Source: Altererythrobacter sp. C41
GTDB lineage: Bacteria > Pseudomonadota > Alphaproteobacteria > Sphingomonadales > Sphingomonadaceae
Assembly: GCF_016803135.1 (NCBI RefSeq)
Contig: NZ_JAEVFE010000002.1
Span: 124,001-188,000, forward strand
Length of the DNA: 64,000 nucleotides
Reading direction: 5' to 3'
The notes under the pieces are model-generated. The model did no database searches. It was given only the letters and a program-made list of their open reading frames with translations, and had not been told where the DNA came from. Both the position numbers and the translations under genes were made by a program. Of this stretch, positions 8,472-16,695 are shown one piece after another. Every line of letters starts with the position of its first letter. Within the stretch, counting starts at the first letter, position 1.

Positions 8472-9164
8472 ATGCTTTCGCTTCCCTCAGCTCTGGGCCG
8501 CGCGGCCGGTCAGTTGACCGATCCCGCCGTGCTGCGCGTGCTGGCCAAGTCGATCGCGGTGACGCTGGCGATCTTCCTTGCGCTGGGCATCGGAGCGGCG
8601 GCGGGGATCGAGGCGCTGCTCGCGCGGTGGGAGATCGCCAGCAGCGACGAGATCGGCGCGCTGGTGGGGCTGGTCCTGATGCTGGTCGGGGGCTGGCTGC
8701 TGTTCCGCATCGTCGCGCTGGCGGTGCTGCAGTTCTTCGCCGACGACGTCGTCCGCGCGGTGGAGCTGAAGCATTATCCGCAGGCGCGTGCGAGCGCGCG
8801 CGATCCGGGCTGGCGCGAGGAGCTGGGGATGAGCGCGCGGGCCACACTGCGCGCGGTGCTCGCCAATCTCGCGGCGCTGGTGCTCGCGATCCCGCTGCTG
8901 TTCACCGCGATCGGTCCTGCGGTGCTGTTCTGGACGGTCAACGCCTGGCTGCTCGGGCGCGAGCTGCAGGATCTCGCCTGGGCCCGGCATCGCCACACGC
9001 GGGGCGCAGAAGCGCCGATCCGGGCGCCCGAGCGGTTCCTGCTCGGCGGCGTGGTCGCGGGCCTGCTCGCAGTGCCTTTCGTCAACCTGCTCGCGCCGGT
9101 GATCGGCGCGGCCGCGGCCGTCCATCTCGTCCATCGCAGCAAGGAAGGTTCCGTTGCAGCATAG
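8472..9164 (+). CDS. CysZ/EI24-like integral membrane protein
   Basis: 230 residues with four or more hydrophobic segments (SIAVTLAIFLALGIGAAAG, ALVGLVLMLVGGWLLF, ANLAALVLAIPLLF, GVVAGLLAVPFVNLLAPVIGAAAA) and the family-typical FADDVVRAVE and GPAVLFWTVNAWLLGRELQD stretches. This pattern matches the EI24/CysZ family; E. coli CysZ is a sulfate permease, but most homologues are untested. ATG 8472 is preferred to a TTG at 8439. The gene overlaps by 11 bases with the next, a lipoprotein started from TTG. Confidence 0.78.
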   Translation: MLSLPSALGRAAGQLTDPAVLRVLAKSIAVTLAIFLALGIGAAAGIEALLARWEIASSDEIGALVGLVLMLVGGWLLFRIVALAVLQFFADDVVRAVELKHYPQARASARDPGWREELGMSARATLRAVLANLAALVLAIPLLFTAIGPAVLFWTVNAWLLGRELQDLAWARHRHTRGAEAPIRAPERFLLGGVVAGLLAVPFVNLLAPVIGAAAAVHLVHRSKEGSVAA

Positions 9165-9591
9165 AATACTCGTTCTCGCGCTGCTGCCGCTGCTCGGCGC
9201 GTGCGTCTCCGCCATTCCTTCGGCACCTGCGCCTGGCGGCACCGCGCCGCCCTCCGCGCGCCCATCGGCGCCGCCGCCCACCCGGCCCGCGCCGCCGCAG
9301 GGCGGAGGAGGCTTCCGCGCGCCGCGCGTCATGAACATGGCGGGGCTGGAGGGTGTCATCGGCGCCGATGCGGAGGCGCTCCAGCGCACGTTCGGCATCG
9401 CGCGGCTCGACGTGCGCGAAGGCGACGTGCGCAAGCTGCAATACAACGGTGAAGCCTGCGTGCTCGACGTCTACCTCTATCCGCTGCGTCCAGGCGCGGA
9501 GCCGACGGCGACCTATGTCGACGCCCGCCGCTCCTCCGACGGGCTCGACGTCGACCGCGCGGCCTGCGTTGCGGCACTGCGCCGCAGGTGA
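9154..9591 (+). CDS. Uncharacterised proline-rich lipoprotein, TTG start
   Basis: 145 residues. Translation appears to begin at TTG 9154, about 5 bases after a strong AAGGAAGG ribosome-binding site inside the end of the upstream gene. The signal peptide ends in a lipobox (LLGAC, Cys at about 16), followed by a Pro/Ala-rich linker of ~35 residues and a globular region with AEALQRTFGIARLDVREGDVRKLQY and an acidic CVLDVYLYPL strand. This looks like a small envelope lipoprotein of the kind seen in sphingomonads. Function unknown. Confidence 0.72.
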   Translation: MQHRILVLALLPLLGACVSAIPSAPAPGGTAPPSARPSAPPPTRPAPPQGGGGFRAPRVMNMAGLEGVIGADAEALQRTFGIARLDVREGDVRKLQYNGEACVLDVYLYPLRPGAEPTATYVDARRSSDGLDVDRAACVAALRRR

Positions 9592-9674
9592 GCGGCAGAC
9601 CGAGCCCGATCGTAACCCGCTTTTAACCATCGGAGCCGGAAACTTGCCTCCTGAACCGGCAGGAGGGCGAGGCC

Positions 9675-10313
9675 ATGACCATCCAGTTCGCCGATATCGC
9701 ACGCGCCACCGCGGCCGACGGCGAAATCTCCGCTCCGCACTTGCTTGCGCTGCGCCAGCTCGAATGGGACGCGGGGCGGATCGGCCGCGAGGAAGCCGAG
9801 GAGATCCTCGCGCTCAACCGCACCTTGTCCCGCCCCAGCGGTGAATGGACCGACTTTTTCGTAGAGACGCTGAGCGCCTACCTGCTCGACGGCAGCGCCG
9901 CGCGCGACCGCTGCAGCGAGGATGCCGCGCGGTGGCTGACCGGCGCGCTGGACGCTCTCGGCGGGCTGGCGACGATGGCTGAGCTCGAACTGCTCGTGCG
10001 CGTCATCGAACGCGCCGAGCGGGCGCCCGAAAGCCTGCGATGCTATGCGCTGGCCGCGATCGAGACGGCGGTGCTGACCGGCGCGGGACCGACGCGGGTC
10101 GGCGGGCGACTTGGCGCGCCTCGCATCACCGGCGCCGAGTGCCGCCTCGCGCGGCGTATCCTCTTCGCCGGCCAAGGCCCGGTTTGCGCAAGCCCGCCGG
10201 CAGGGGCGTTCCTGTCGCGGATCGACCGCGCCACGCAGGGCGGCGACAACTCGCTCGAATGGCGGGCACTGCTCGATGCGCCGGGCGGCGTCAGCCCCAG
10301 TATTTCATGTTGA
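9675..10313 (+). CDS. Hypothetical protein, unrecognised
   Basis: 212 residues, no signal peptide or membrane helix. The N-terminal half is helical and acidic (FADIARATAADGEISAPHLLALRQLEWDAGR), with a helix-turn pattern REEAEEILALNR that faintly resembles the tellurite-resistance TerB-like or calcium-binding helical folds. The DGEIS motif could be part of an EF-like or TerB-like loop, but this is weak. The C-terminus contains ITGAECRLARRILFAGQG. AGGAGGG lies 7-13 bases upstream of the ATG, supporting this start. The 3' end overlaps the convergent DUF2141 gene by 23 bases. Confidence 0.7.
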   Translation: MTIQFADIARATAADGEISAPHLLALRQLEWDAGRIGREEAEEILALNRTLSRPSGEWTDFFVETLSAYLLDGSAARDRCSEDAARWLTGALDALGGLATMAELELLVRVIERAERAPESLRCYALAAIETAVLTGAGPTRVGGRLGAPRITGAECRLARRILFAGQGPVCASPPAGAFLSRIDRATQGGDNSLEWRALLDAPGGVSPSISC

Positions 10314-10788
10314 TCGTGATCGACTTCACGCCGTCGCCGACCGGGAACGCCGTCTTCGTGTAGCTCGGCTTGCCGAGATTGAAGATGTTGATGCTCGGGT
10401 CGTTCGACATGCCGCCGCCGTCTTCGCGCAGGTCGGTGTCGCCGTTGCCGTTGAGATCATGGCGCACCGCAACGGCATAAGTGCCGGCAGAAGGCACCGG
10501 CAGGCAGAAGGTCATCGTGCCGCGCTGGGCCGGAGTTTCCACGCGGTGGAGCCACTTGCCCTTCTTGAGCCATTCGGAACTGGTGCCGCGATAGGTCTGC
10601 ACGCGCATCGTGCCGCGGGAGGCTTTCACGCCCTTGACCGTCACCTTCACGGCCGGGCCGCTGCCGGCGCTGCACCGGCCGAGATCGTTGGAAATCTTCT
10701 GCTGATAGGCCTGCGCCGGCGCGGTCGCCAGCAGGCCGGCCGTGAGCATCGCGCCGGCGGCAATTCCGAGGGTTTTCCTGAGAGTCAT
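10291..10788 (-). CDS. Exported DUF2141 domain protein
   Basis: 165 residues from ATG 10788, the start of a clear signal peptide (LGIAAGAMLTAGLLATAPAQA, cleavage near residue 28). The mature part matches the DUF2141 pattern: VTVKGVKASRGTMRVQTY, then PVPSAGTYAVAVRHDLNGNGDTDL and GIPS-like GMSNDPSINIFNLGKPSY ending in beta strands. DUF2141 proteins are small periplasmic beta-sandwich proteins of unknown function. A longer upstream frame (to 10962) lacks support. The gene is convergent with the unrecognised 212-residue gene. Confidence 0.84.
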   Translation of the reverse strand: MTLRKTLGIAAGAMLTAGLLATAPAQAYQQKISNDLGRCSAGSGPAVKVTVKGVKASRGTMRVQTYRGTSSEWLKKGKWLHRVETPAQRGTMTFCLPVPSAGTYAVAVRHDLNGNGDTDLREDGGGMSNDPSINIFNLGKPSYTKTAFPVGDGVKSITINMKYWG

Positions 10789-11048
10789 CGTCTGCTGCGG
10801 TCCATCGTTGCTGCGGGGGAGGTGGAGCGGCAATCCATGCCGCCGGGTACGGCGATGGCCGACCCCTGTCTTGGCAATGCATCTGCGGTGCGCGGCCTTA
10901 ATTGGCCCTGAATTCCCCGCCGGACAACCGTTCATCGCCGGAACGACTCGCCTCGTGCGCACGATGTGGAAAAGGTGGCGGTGCGCGCTTGTCGTGATTC
11001 CGCTCGCGATCTAGGCGGAGTTTCCCGCCGTTTGCAATGCGATCGACC

Positions 11049-11711
11049 ATGGCCGCGCCGCTTATCTCCCCCTCCGTCCTGTCCGCCGACTTCGCCCGTC
11101 TGGGCGAGGAAGTGCGTGCGATCGACGCCGCCGGCGCCGACTGGATCCACATCGATGTGATGGACGGGCATTACGTCCCCAACATCACCATCGGCCCGGC
11201 GGTGGTGAAGGCGCTGCGCCCGCACACCGACAAGCCGTTCGACGTCCACCTGATGATCAGCCCGGTCGACGCCTATCTGGAGGCGTTCGCCGAAGCCGGC
11301 GCCGATATCATCACCGTTCATCCTGAGGCGGGCCCGCACGTGCACCGCACGCTGCAGGCGATCCGCGCGCTGGGCAAGAAGGCGGGGGTCGTGCTCAATC
11401 CCGGGACCCCGCCCGAGGCGCTCGAATACCTGCTCGACCTCGCCGACCTGGTGCTGGTGATGAGCGTCAATCCCGGGTTCGGCGGGCAGGGCTTCATCGA
11501 CAGCCAGTTGCGCAAGACCGAGGCGATCCGCAGCATGATCGACGCCAGCGGGCGCGACATCCGGCTGGAGGTCGACGGCGGCGTGAACGAGGAGACCGCG
11601 CGGCTCTGCGTCGCTGCCGGTGCCGACGTGCTCGTCGCCGGCTCCGCCACTTTCAAGGGCGGGCCGGGGCGCTACGCCGCCAATATCGCCGCCCTGAGGG
11701 GGGAAGGCTGA
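11049..11711 (+). CDS. rpe: Ribulose-phosphate 3-epimerase
   Basis: 220 residues. A TIM-barrel epimerase interconverting ribulose-5-phosphate and xylulose-5-phosphate in the pentose phosphate pathway. Diagnostic motifs are [30 protein letters not shown] (metal-binding His and Asp), FDVHLMI (His), [12 protein letters not shown] and LEVDGGVN (Asp) followed by [14 protein letters not shown] 11049 is preferred to ATG 11037, giving [15 protein letters not shown]. The stop is immediately followed by, and overlaps, the ATG of the heparinase-like gene. Confidence 0.97.
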   Translation: MAAPLISPSVLSADFARLGEEVRAIDAAGADWIHIDVMDGHYVPNITIGPAVVKALRPHTDKPFDVHLMISPVDAYLEAFAEAGADIITVHPEAGPHVHRTLQAIRALGKKAGVVLNPGTPPEALEYLLDLADLVLVMSVNPGFGGQGFIDSQLRKTEAIRSMIDASGRDIRLEVDGGVNEETARLCVAAGADVLVAGSATFKGGPGRYAANIAALRGEG

Positions 11712-13588
11712 TGGACCGCGTGGCGCCGCTCGCCGATAGAGGCGCCCGCGACGCCGACGATCGCGACTGGGCGGAGCCCGCGCTGCCTCTGCACACGCAC
11801 GCCGGCGACGATCTGGTCCGGCGGGAGAAGACCAGGCACGAAAGAGACAGGCGCGAAGTGCTCGAACCCGGCCGCTCGCTGGCCCTCTCCGATCTCGCGC
11901 CGCCCCCGCTCGGTGCCGGCGAGCGGCTGATCCGCCTCGCCTACAGCATGGGCGTCTCGGGGTCGACGCTCACCGCGCCGTTCGCCAAGCCGGCCAAGCC
12001 GCGGCTGCTCGGCACGGTCGAGAGCCCCTACGTGGGCGACCGGGCGGCCGGCGTCGCGCTGCGCGCCGGGCATTTCCTTATCTACGGAGTCAAGGCGCCG
12101 ATCGCGCAGATGGAATTCGATTCGGTCGCGCGGCTGACCCCGCCGTTCGAGCGGACCGTTCACGGCTTCGGGTGGCTGCGCGATCTTGCCGCCAGCGCAC
12201 CGCGCGAACAGTGCCTCGCCACGGCCGAGCGCCTGCTGCGTGCCTGGCTCGACGCCAATCCCGCGCCCGGGAAGGGAGCGGCGTGGCAGATCGAGCATGT
12301 CGGCAACCGCCTGCGCAACTGGCTGGTCTTCGCACCGCTGATCCTGTCCGGCGAAGGGACGCAGCTTCGCGGGCAGACGCTCGCCGCTATCGCGGAGACC
12401 GCGCGCTGGCTCGATCGCAAGGTCGGGAAGGCGGAGGACGGGCCCGGCGCGGTGGCCGGCTGGACGGCGCTCGCCGCCGCCGGGCTGCTGCTGCCCGACG
12501 GCAAGCCGCGCCGGCTCTATGCCGAGGCCGGGCTCGCGCGGGCGCTCGGCGAACTGGTGGCGGAGGACGGCGGTGTCCTCTCGCGCAGCCCGCTGGCGCA
12601 GATGGACGCGATCGCCGCGCTGGTGGATCTGCGCGCCTGCTACGAGGCGGTGAAGCGCAATCCCCCGCAAGTGCTGGAGACCATGTTGCAACTGCTCGTG
12701 CCGCCGCTGCTCTCGCTGCTGCACGGCGATGGGGGGCTCGGGAGCTGGCAGGGCGCGGGCGCGATCGGCGCGGATCGCGTTTCCGCGCTGGTCGAAGCGA
12801 GCCGCGTGCGCACGCGGCCGCTCAAGGAAGCACGCCAGTGGGGCTACCAGCGGGTCGCCGCGCACAAGTCGGTCCTGATCGTCGATACGGCGCCTCCGGC
12901 GCTGCCGCGTCACGCCCGCGCCGGCTGCGCCTCGACCCTGGCGTTCGAGTTCTCGGTCGACGGGCAGCGCATGGTCGTCAATTGCGGGGGGGCGGCGTTC
13001 GCGGGCGGGCAGGTGCCCGTGCGGATCGAGCAGGGCTTGCGCGCGACTGCGGCGCACTCGACATTGGTATTGGACGAGGCGAACTCGACCGCCGTGCTGC
13101 TGGGCGGCAAGCTCGGCAGTGGGGTCAACGAAGTCGAGGTCGATCGCCGCACGCTCGATCTCAACGGCGGCAGTGCGACCCGGATCGAGGCGAGCCACGA
13201 TGGTTACGCCCCGCGCTACGGCCTCCTGCACCGCCGCATCCTGATCCTGCGCGACAACGGCCATGAACTGCGCGGTGAAGACGTGTTGCTGCCCGCGGGC
13301 AAGACTGGCAAGCGCGGAAAGATCGCGTTCGCGATTCGCTTCCACCTCGGTCCCGGGATCGAGGCGCGCCTGTCGGAAGACGGCAAGGGAGCCGGCCTCG
13401 CGCTGCCCGACGGCAGCTACTGGCAGTTCCGCTTGCCGCAGGGCGACGGGGCGGGCGATCTGGCGATCGAGGAAAGTCTGTGGATCGACGGACTGGGCAA
13501 GCCCCATCCGATCGAACAACTGGTCATTCAAGGGATGACATCGCGCAGCGGGGGAAGTTTCTCCTGGCTGCTCAAGAAGATGGGATAG
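11711..13588 (+). CDS. Heparinase II/III-like family protein
   Basis: 625 residues. The central and C-terminal parts match the heparinase II/III superfamily: an alpha-barrel-like region ([48 protein letters not shown]) followed by a beta-rich C-terminal domain ([50 protein letters not shown]). The first ~55 residues are low-complexity and charged, so the real start could be later. No signal peptide is seen, unlike secreted lyases. Linkage to rpe and purH is a common alphaproteobacterial arrangement; the polysaccharide substrate is unknown. Confidence 0.86.
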   Translation: MDRVAPLADRGARDADDRDWAEPALPLHTHAGDDLVRREKTRHERDRREVLEPGRSLALSDLAPPPLGAGERLIRLAYSMGVSGSTLTAPFAKPAKPRLLGTVESPYVGDRAAGVALRAGHFLIYGVKAPIAQMEFDSVARLTPPFERTVHGFGWLRDLAASAPREQCLATAERLLRAWLDANPAPGKGAAWQIEHVGNRLRNWLVFAPLILSGEGTQLRGQTLAAIAETARWLDRKVGKAEDGPGAVAGWTALAAAGLLLPDGKPRRLYAEAGLARALGELVAEDGGVLSRSPLAQMDAIAALVDLRACYEAVKRNPPQVLETMLQLLVPPLLSLLHGDGGLGSWQGAGAIGADRVSALVEASRVRTRPLKEARQWGYQRVAAHKSVLIVDTAPPALPRHARAGCASTLAFEFSVDGQRMVVNCGGAAFAGGQVPVRIEQGLRATAAHSTLVLDEANSTAVLLGGKLGSGVNEVEVDRRTLDLNGGSATRIEASHDGYAPRYGLLHRRILILRDNGHELRGEDVLLPAGKTGKRGKIAFAIRFHLGPGIEARLSEDGKGAGLALPDGSYWQFRLPQGDGAGDLAIEESLWIDGLGKPHPIEQLVIQGMTSRSGGSFSWLLKKMG

Positions 13589-13595
13589 AATTCGA

Positions 13596-15185
13596 GTGAG
13601 CGACGTGACGATCAGGCGGGCACTGCTTTCGGTGTCCGACAAGAGCGGTTTGGTGGATCTGGGTGCGAAGCTGGCCAAGGGCGGCGTCGAGCTCGTTTCC
13701 ACCGGCGGCACGGCGCGCGCTCTGCGCGAGGCCGGATTGACCGTGCGCGACGTCTCCGACCTCACCGGCTTTCCCGAGATGATGGACGGGCGGGTCAAGA
13801 CGCTGCACCCGATGGTCCACGGGGGTCTGTTGGCGGTGCGCGACAACCCCGAACATGCCGCGGCGATGGAAACCCACGAAATCGGCGCGATCGATTTGGT
13901 CGTGGTCAATCTCTACCCGTTCGAGGCGACCGTCGCACGCGGCGCCGAGCGCGAGGAGATCATCGAGAATATCGATATCGGCGGGCCCAGCATGGTCCGC
14001 TCCGCGGCGAAGAACCATCAGTTCGTGACCATCGTCACCGATCCGGCCGACTACGACGACCTGCTGGACGAACTCGCCGCGCACGATGGCGGCACCTCAC
14101 TCGAGTTCCGCCGCAAGATGGCGGCCAAGGCCTTCGCCGCGACGGCCGCCTACGATTCGATGATCAGCCAGTGGTTCGCTTTCGCCGACCAGGGCGAGAC
14201 CTTTCCCGAGATGCTGGCGGTCAACGGCCGCCGCGTGACCGAGCTGCGCTATGGCGAGAACCCGCACCAGCAGGCCGCGCTCTATACGCCCGTGGGCCCG
14301 CACGCGCGCGGCATCGCGCAGGCCGAGCAGCTCCAGGGCAAGGAGCTCAGCTACAACAACTACAGCGACGCCGACGCCGCGCTGGAGCTCTGCGCCGAGT
14401 TCGCGGGCGGCGATCCCGCCGTGGTGATCGTCAAGCATGCCAACCCCTGCGGCGTCGCCCAGCGCGGGTCCCTGCTGGACGCGTGGAACGAAGCGCTCGC
14501 CTGCGACAGCGTCTCGGCCTTCGGCGGGATCGTCGCGGTCAACACGGAGCTCGACGGGCCGACGGCGGAGGCGATCTGCGAGATCTTCACCGAAGTCGTG
14601 ATTGCGCCCTCGGTGAGCGAGGAGGCGCGCGCCGCCTTCGCGAAGAAGAAGAACCTGCGCCTGCTCGTCACCGGCGAGCTGCCCGATCCGCGCCGCAGCG
14701 GCCTGTCGGTCAAGCCGATCACCGGCGGACTGCTGGTGCAGAGCCGCGACAATGGGGCGATCGCTCTGGCCGACCTCAAGGTCGTGACAGAGCGCGAGCC
14801 GACCGAGCAGGAGCTCAAGGACTGCCTGTTCGCCTGGACGGTGGCGCGCCACGTCAAGTCGAACGCGATCGTCTATGCGAAGGACGGCGCGACGGCGGGC
14901 ATCGGTGCCGGGCAGATGAACCGCCGCGATTCGAGCCGCATCGCCGCGATGAAGGCGGCCGAAGCGGCGGAGGAATACGGCTGGGCAGCATCGCGCGCGG
15001 TGGGGAGCGCGGTCGCATCCGACGCCTTCTTCCCTTTCGCCGACGGTCTCCTCGCCGCGGCCGAAGCCGGCGCAACGGCCGTGATCCAGCCCGGCGGTTC
15101 GATCCGTGACGATGAAGTCATCGCCGCCGCCAACGCGGCGGGCCTGGCGATGGTCTTCACCGGGATGCGACACTTTCGCCACTAG
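13596..15185 (+). CDS. purH: Bifunctional AICAR formyltransferase / IMP cyclohydrolase
   Basis: 529 residues, the usual PurH length. The N-terminal MGS-like IMP cyclohydrolase domain has [50 protein letters not shown] and [16 protein letters not shown]. The C-terminal formyltransferase has [14 protein letters not shown], the catalytic [12 protein letters not shown] and [24 protein letters not shown]. It catalyses the last two steps of purine synthesis. Translation starts at GTG 13596 ([18 protein letters not shown]), 7 bases after the preceding gene. Confidence 0.97.
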   Translation: MSDVTIRRALLSVSDKSGLVDLGAKLAKGGVELVSTGGTARALREAGLTVRDVSDLTGFPEMMDGRVKTLHPMVHGGLLAVRDNPEHAAAMETHEIGAIDLVVVNLYPFEATVARGAEREEIIENIDIGGPSMVRSAAKNHQFVTIVTDPADYDDLLDELAAHDGGTSLEFRRKMAAKAFAATAAYDSMISQWFAFADQGETFPEMLAVNGRRVTELRYGENPHQQAALYTPVGPHARGIAQAEQLQGKELSYNNYSDADAALELCAEFAGGDPAVVIVKHANPCGVAQRGSLLDAWNEALACDSVSAFGGIVAVNTELDGPTAEAICEIFTEVVIAPSVSEEARAAFAKKKNLRLLVTGELPDPRRSGLSVKPITGGLLVQSRDNGAIALADLKVVTEREPTEQELKDCLFAWTVARHVKSNAIVYAKDGATAGIGAGQMNRRDSSRIAAMKAAEAAEEYGWAASRAVGSAVASDAFFPFADGLLAAAEAGATAVIQPGGSIRDDEVIAAANAAGLAMVFTGMRHFRH

Positions 15186-15205
15186 GGCGTAAACGCAAAG
15201 TTGGC

Positions 15206-15230
15206 GCGGGCACTCGCGCCCGCCTCTTTC
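15206..15230 (+). terminator. Probable terminator after purH
   Basis: GCGGGC (15206-15211) and GCCCGC (15218-15223) form a GC-rich stem with a 6-base loop, followed by CTCTTTC. It lies 21 bases past the purH stop. The T-tract is interrupted, so efficiency is uncertain. Confidence 0.45.
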
Positions 15231-15320
15231 GTAAACCGATCCCGAACACCATGTTCAGTCACCCGCAAGCGCGGCCTGCTAGACCGCGTGGCAAGATATT
15301 TGCGAAAAAAGACGAATCCG

Positions 15321-15458
15321 ATGAACCTGTTCAAGACCGACCTCTTTCGTAACTTTGCCATCGGCTTCGCCGCGGGCGCCGTGATCGTCGCCCTCCAGGC
15401 TTCGCCCGACATCGTCGGTGCGGTCCTGCCGCAGGCCGAGGCCGCCGTCTTGAAGTGA
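15321..15458 (+). CDS. Small single-span membrane protein (45 aa)
   Basis: 45 residues from ATG 15321. The N-terminus (MNLFKTDLFRNF) is followed by one hydrophobic segment (AIGFAAGAVIVALQASPDIVGAVL), suggesting an inner-membrane span with a short tail. The TGA stop overlaps the GTG start of the msrA gene (GTGA), and that translational coupling argues it is real. Longer upstream reading is possible but starts inside the presumed purH terminator. Function unknown. Confidence 0.62.
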   Translation: MNLFKTDLFRNFAIGFAAGAVIVALQASPDIVGAVLPQAEAAVLK

Positions 15459-16132
15459 AGCCCGCTCTTGCGCCTCTCGGTGCATGTCTGCTGGCGCTGA
15501 GTGCCTGTCAGCAACCCGCCCATCTGGCGCAAAGCATCGTCCAGGCCCCGGCTCCAGAGCGTGTCGCGCGCGAAAGCCCCGGCCTGAAAACCGCGATCTT
15601 CGCCGGCGGTTGCTTCTGGGGCGTCGAAGGCGTTTTCAGCCATGTGAAAGGGGTGACCGGCGCGGTCTCCGGATATCACGGCGGCACCCGCCGGCAGGCG
15701 CGTTACGATCTCGTCGCCACCGGCCTGACCGACCATGCCGAAGCTGTCGCGGTCACCTACGATCCCGCGCAGGTTCGTTACGACGAACTGGTCCGCATCT
15801 TCTTCTCCGTCGTGGTCGATCCGACGCTCCGCAACCGCCAGGGCCCGGACGAAGGCACGCACTACCGCACCGCACTGATTCCCCTCGATGCGGAGCAGCG
15901 TGCGGTCGCCGCGGCCTATCTCGACCAGATGGAGGCCTCCCGCCTGTGGGACGCGCCGATCGTGGCCGCGATCGAACCCTATCGGGCATTCTATCCCGCG
16001 GAGGATCGCCATCAGGACTTCGCGGCCCGCAATCCGGGCCACGGATATGTCCTGCGCTGGGATCGGCCCCGGATCGCCGCCCTCGAGAGGCTTTATCCCC
16101 GCCTACACCGCGCCGCTTCCGCACGCGATTGA
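15455..16132 (+). CDS. msrA: Lipoprotein-type peptide-methionine (S)-S-oxide reductase
   Basis: 225 residues starting at GTG 15455. The first 18 residues form a lipoprotein signal (LLALSAC; lipobox Cys18), so the enzyme is likely anchored on the periplasmic side. The MsrA catalytic motif GGCFWGVEGVF places the nucleophile at Cys53. VSGYHGG, LTDHAEAVAVTYDP and GTHYRTALI are also typical. It reduces the S-epimer of methionine sulfoxide in proteins. Most MsrA proteins are cytosolic, so the lipobox is notable. It is coupled to the 45-residue membrane protein upstream; a Zur-like regulator follows 37 bases later. Confidence 0.93.
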   Translation: MKPALAPLGACLLALSACQQPAHLAQSIVQAPAPERVARESPGLKTAIFAGGCFWGVEGVFSHVKGVTGAVSGYHGGTRRQARYDLVATGLTDHAEAVAVTYDPAQVRYDELVRIFFSVVVDPTLRNRQGPDEGTHYRTALIPLDAEQRAVAAAYLDQMEASRLWDAPIVAAIEPYRAFYPAEDRHQDFAARNPGHGYVLRWDRPRIAALERLYPRLHRAASARD

Positions 16133-16142
16133 GTGGCGCGCG

Positions 16143-16157
16143 AGCGATGCAATCGCT
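16143..16157. promoter_or_regulatory. Inverted repeat and -10-like box before the Zur-like gene
   Basis: AGCGAT-GCA-ATCGCT is a perfect 6-3-6 inverted repeat abutting TATATC (16157-16162), which could be a -10 element, directly ahead of the ATG at 16170. This would suit autoregulation by the Fur-family protein. It does not resemble any Zur box I know, and the -35 is unclear. Confidence 0.3.
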
Positions 16158-16169
16158 ATATCTGCAAGC

Positions 16170-16640
16170 ATGGCGACCCAGCACGAACATTCACACCACG
16201 AACACCACGGCAGCGAGCTCATCACGGCAGCGCGCGACGCGCTCGTCGCGGCAGGCGAGCAGTGGACCGGAATGCGCGAGTCGGTGTTCGAGGAACTCGC
16301 ACGCCACGAACGCCCCGCCTCCGCCTACGACATAGCCGACAACCTCTCAGCTGCACGCGGCAAGCGGGTGGCGCCCAACAGCGTCTACCGCATCCTCGAC
16401 CTGTTCGTGGCGAACAACCTGGCCATGCGGGTCGAAAGCGCCAACGCCTATCTCGCCAACACCCACCCTGGGTGCGAGCACGACTGCATCTTCCTGGTCT
16501 GCGACGAATGCGGGGAAGCGACCCACGTCGACGACGACACCGTCTCGGGCGGCGTGCGCGGCGTCGCCAGGGCCAGCCGCTTCCAGACGCGGCGCCCGAT
16601 CATCGAGGTGCGCGGCCTGTGCGAGACCTGCGCCGGCTGA
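16170..16640 (+). CDS. zur: Fur family transcriptional regulator, Zur-like
   Basis: 156 residues. A His-rich N-terminus (HEHSHHEHHGSE) precedes a winged helix (TGMRESVFEELARHERPASAYDIADNL, VAPNSVYRILDLFVANNLAMRVES). The C-terminal dimerisation half contains HPGCEHDCIFLVCDECGEATHVDDD and a terminal CETCAG, supplying the structural zinc Cys pairs. The lack of Fur-type HHDH motifs, the His-rich head and the LVCDECG context favour zinc uptake regulator Zur over Fur or PerR. ATG 16170 is used; much longer upstream frames overlap msrA. No zinc transporter genes lie nearby. Confidence 0.8.
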   Translation: MATQHEHSHHEHHGSELITAARDALVAAGEQWTGMRESVFEELARHERPASAYDIADNLSAARGKRVAPNSVYRILDLFVANNLAMRVESANAYLANTHPGCEHDCIFLVCDECGEATHVDDDTVSGGVRGVARASRFQTRRPIIEVRGLCETCAG

Positions 16641-16695
16641 CGCGCACGGCAACGCGTTCATCGACAGTCACGCTTCGCCCGTGTAAAGCTTTGCC

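Noticed and set aside
10789-11048. Gene or RNA in the 260-base gap before rpe
   Set aside because: Frames here are extensions of the DUF2141 gene or have no start signal; no convincing hairpin or promoter was found.
11672-13909. 745-residue minus-strand open frame opposite the heparinase-like gene
   Set aside because: A shadow of the GC-rich coding strand: Arg/Ala/Gln-rich, no motif, and it overlaps three genes whose products are clearly recognisable on the plus strand.
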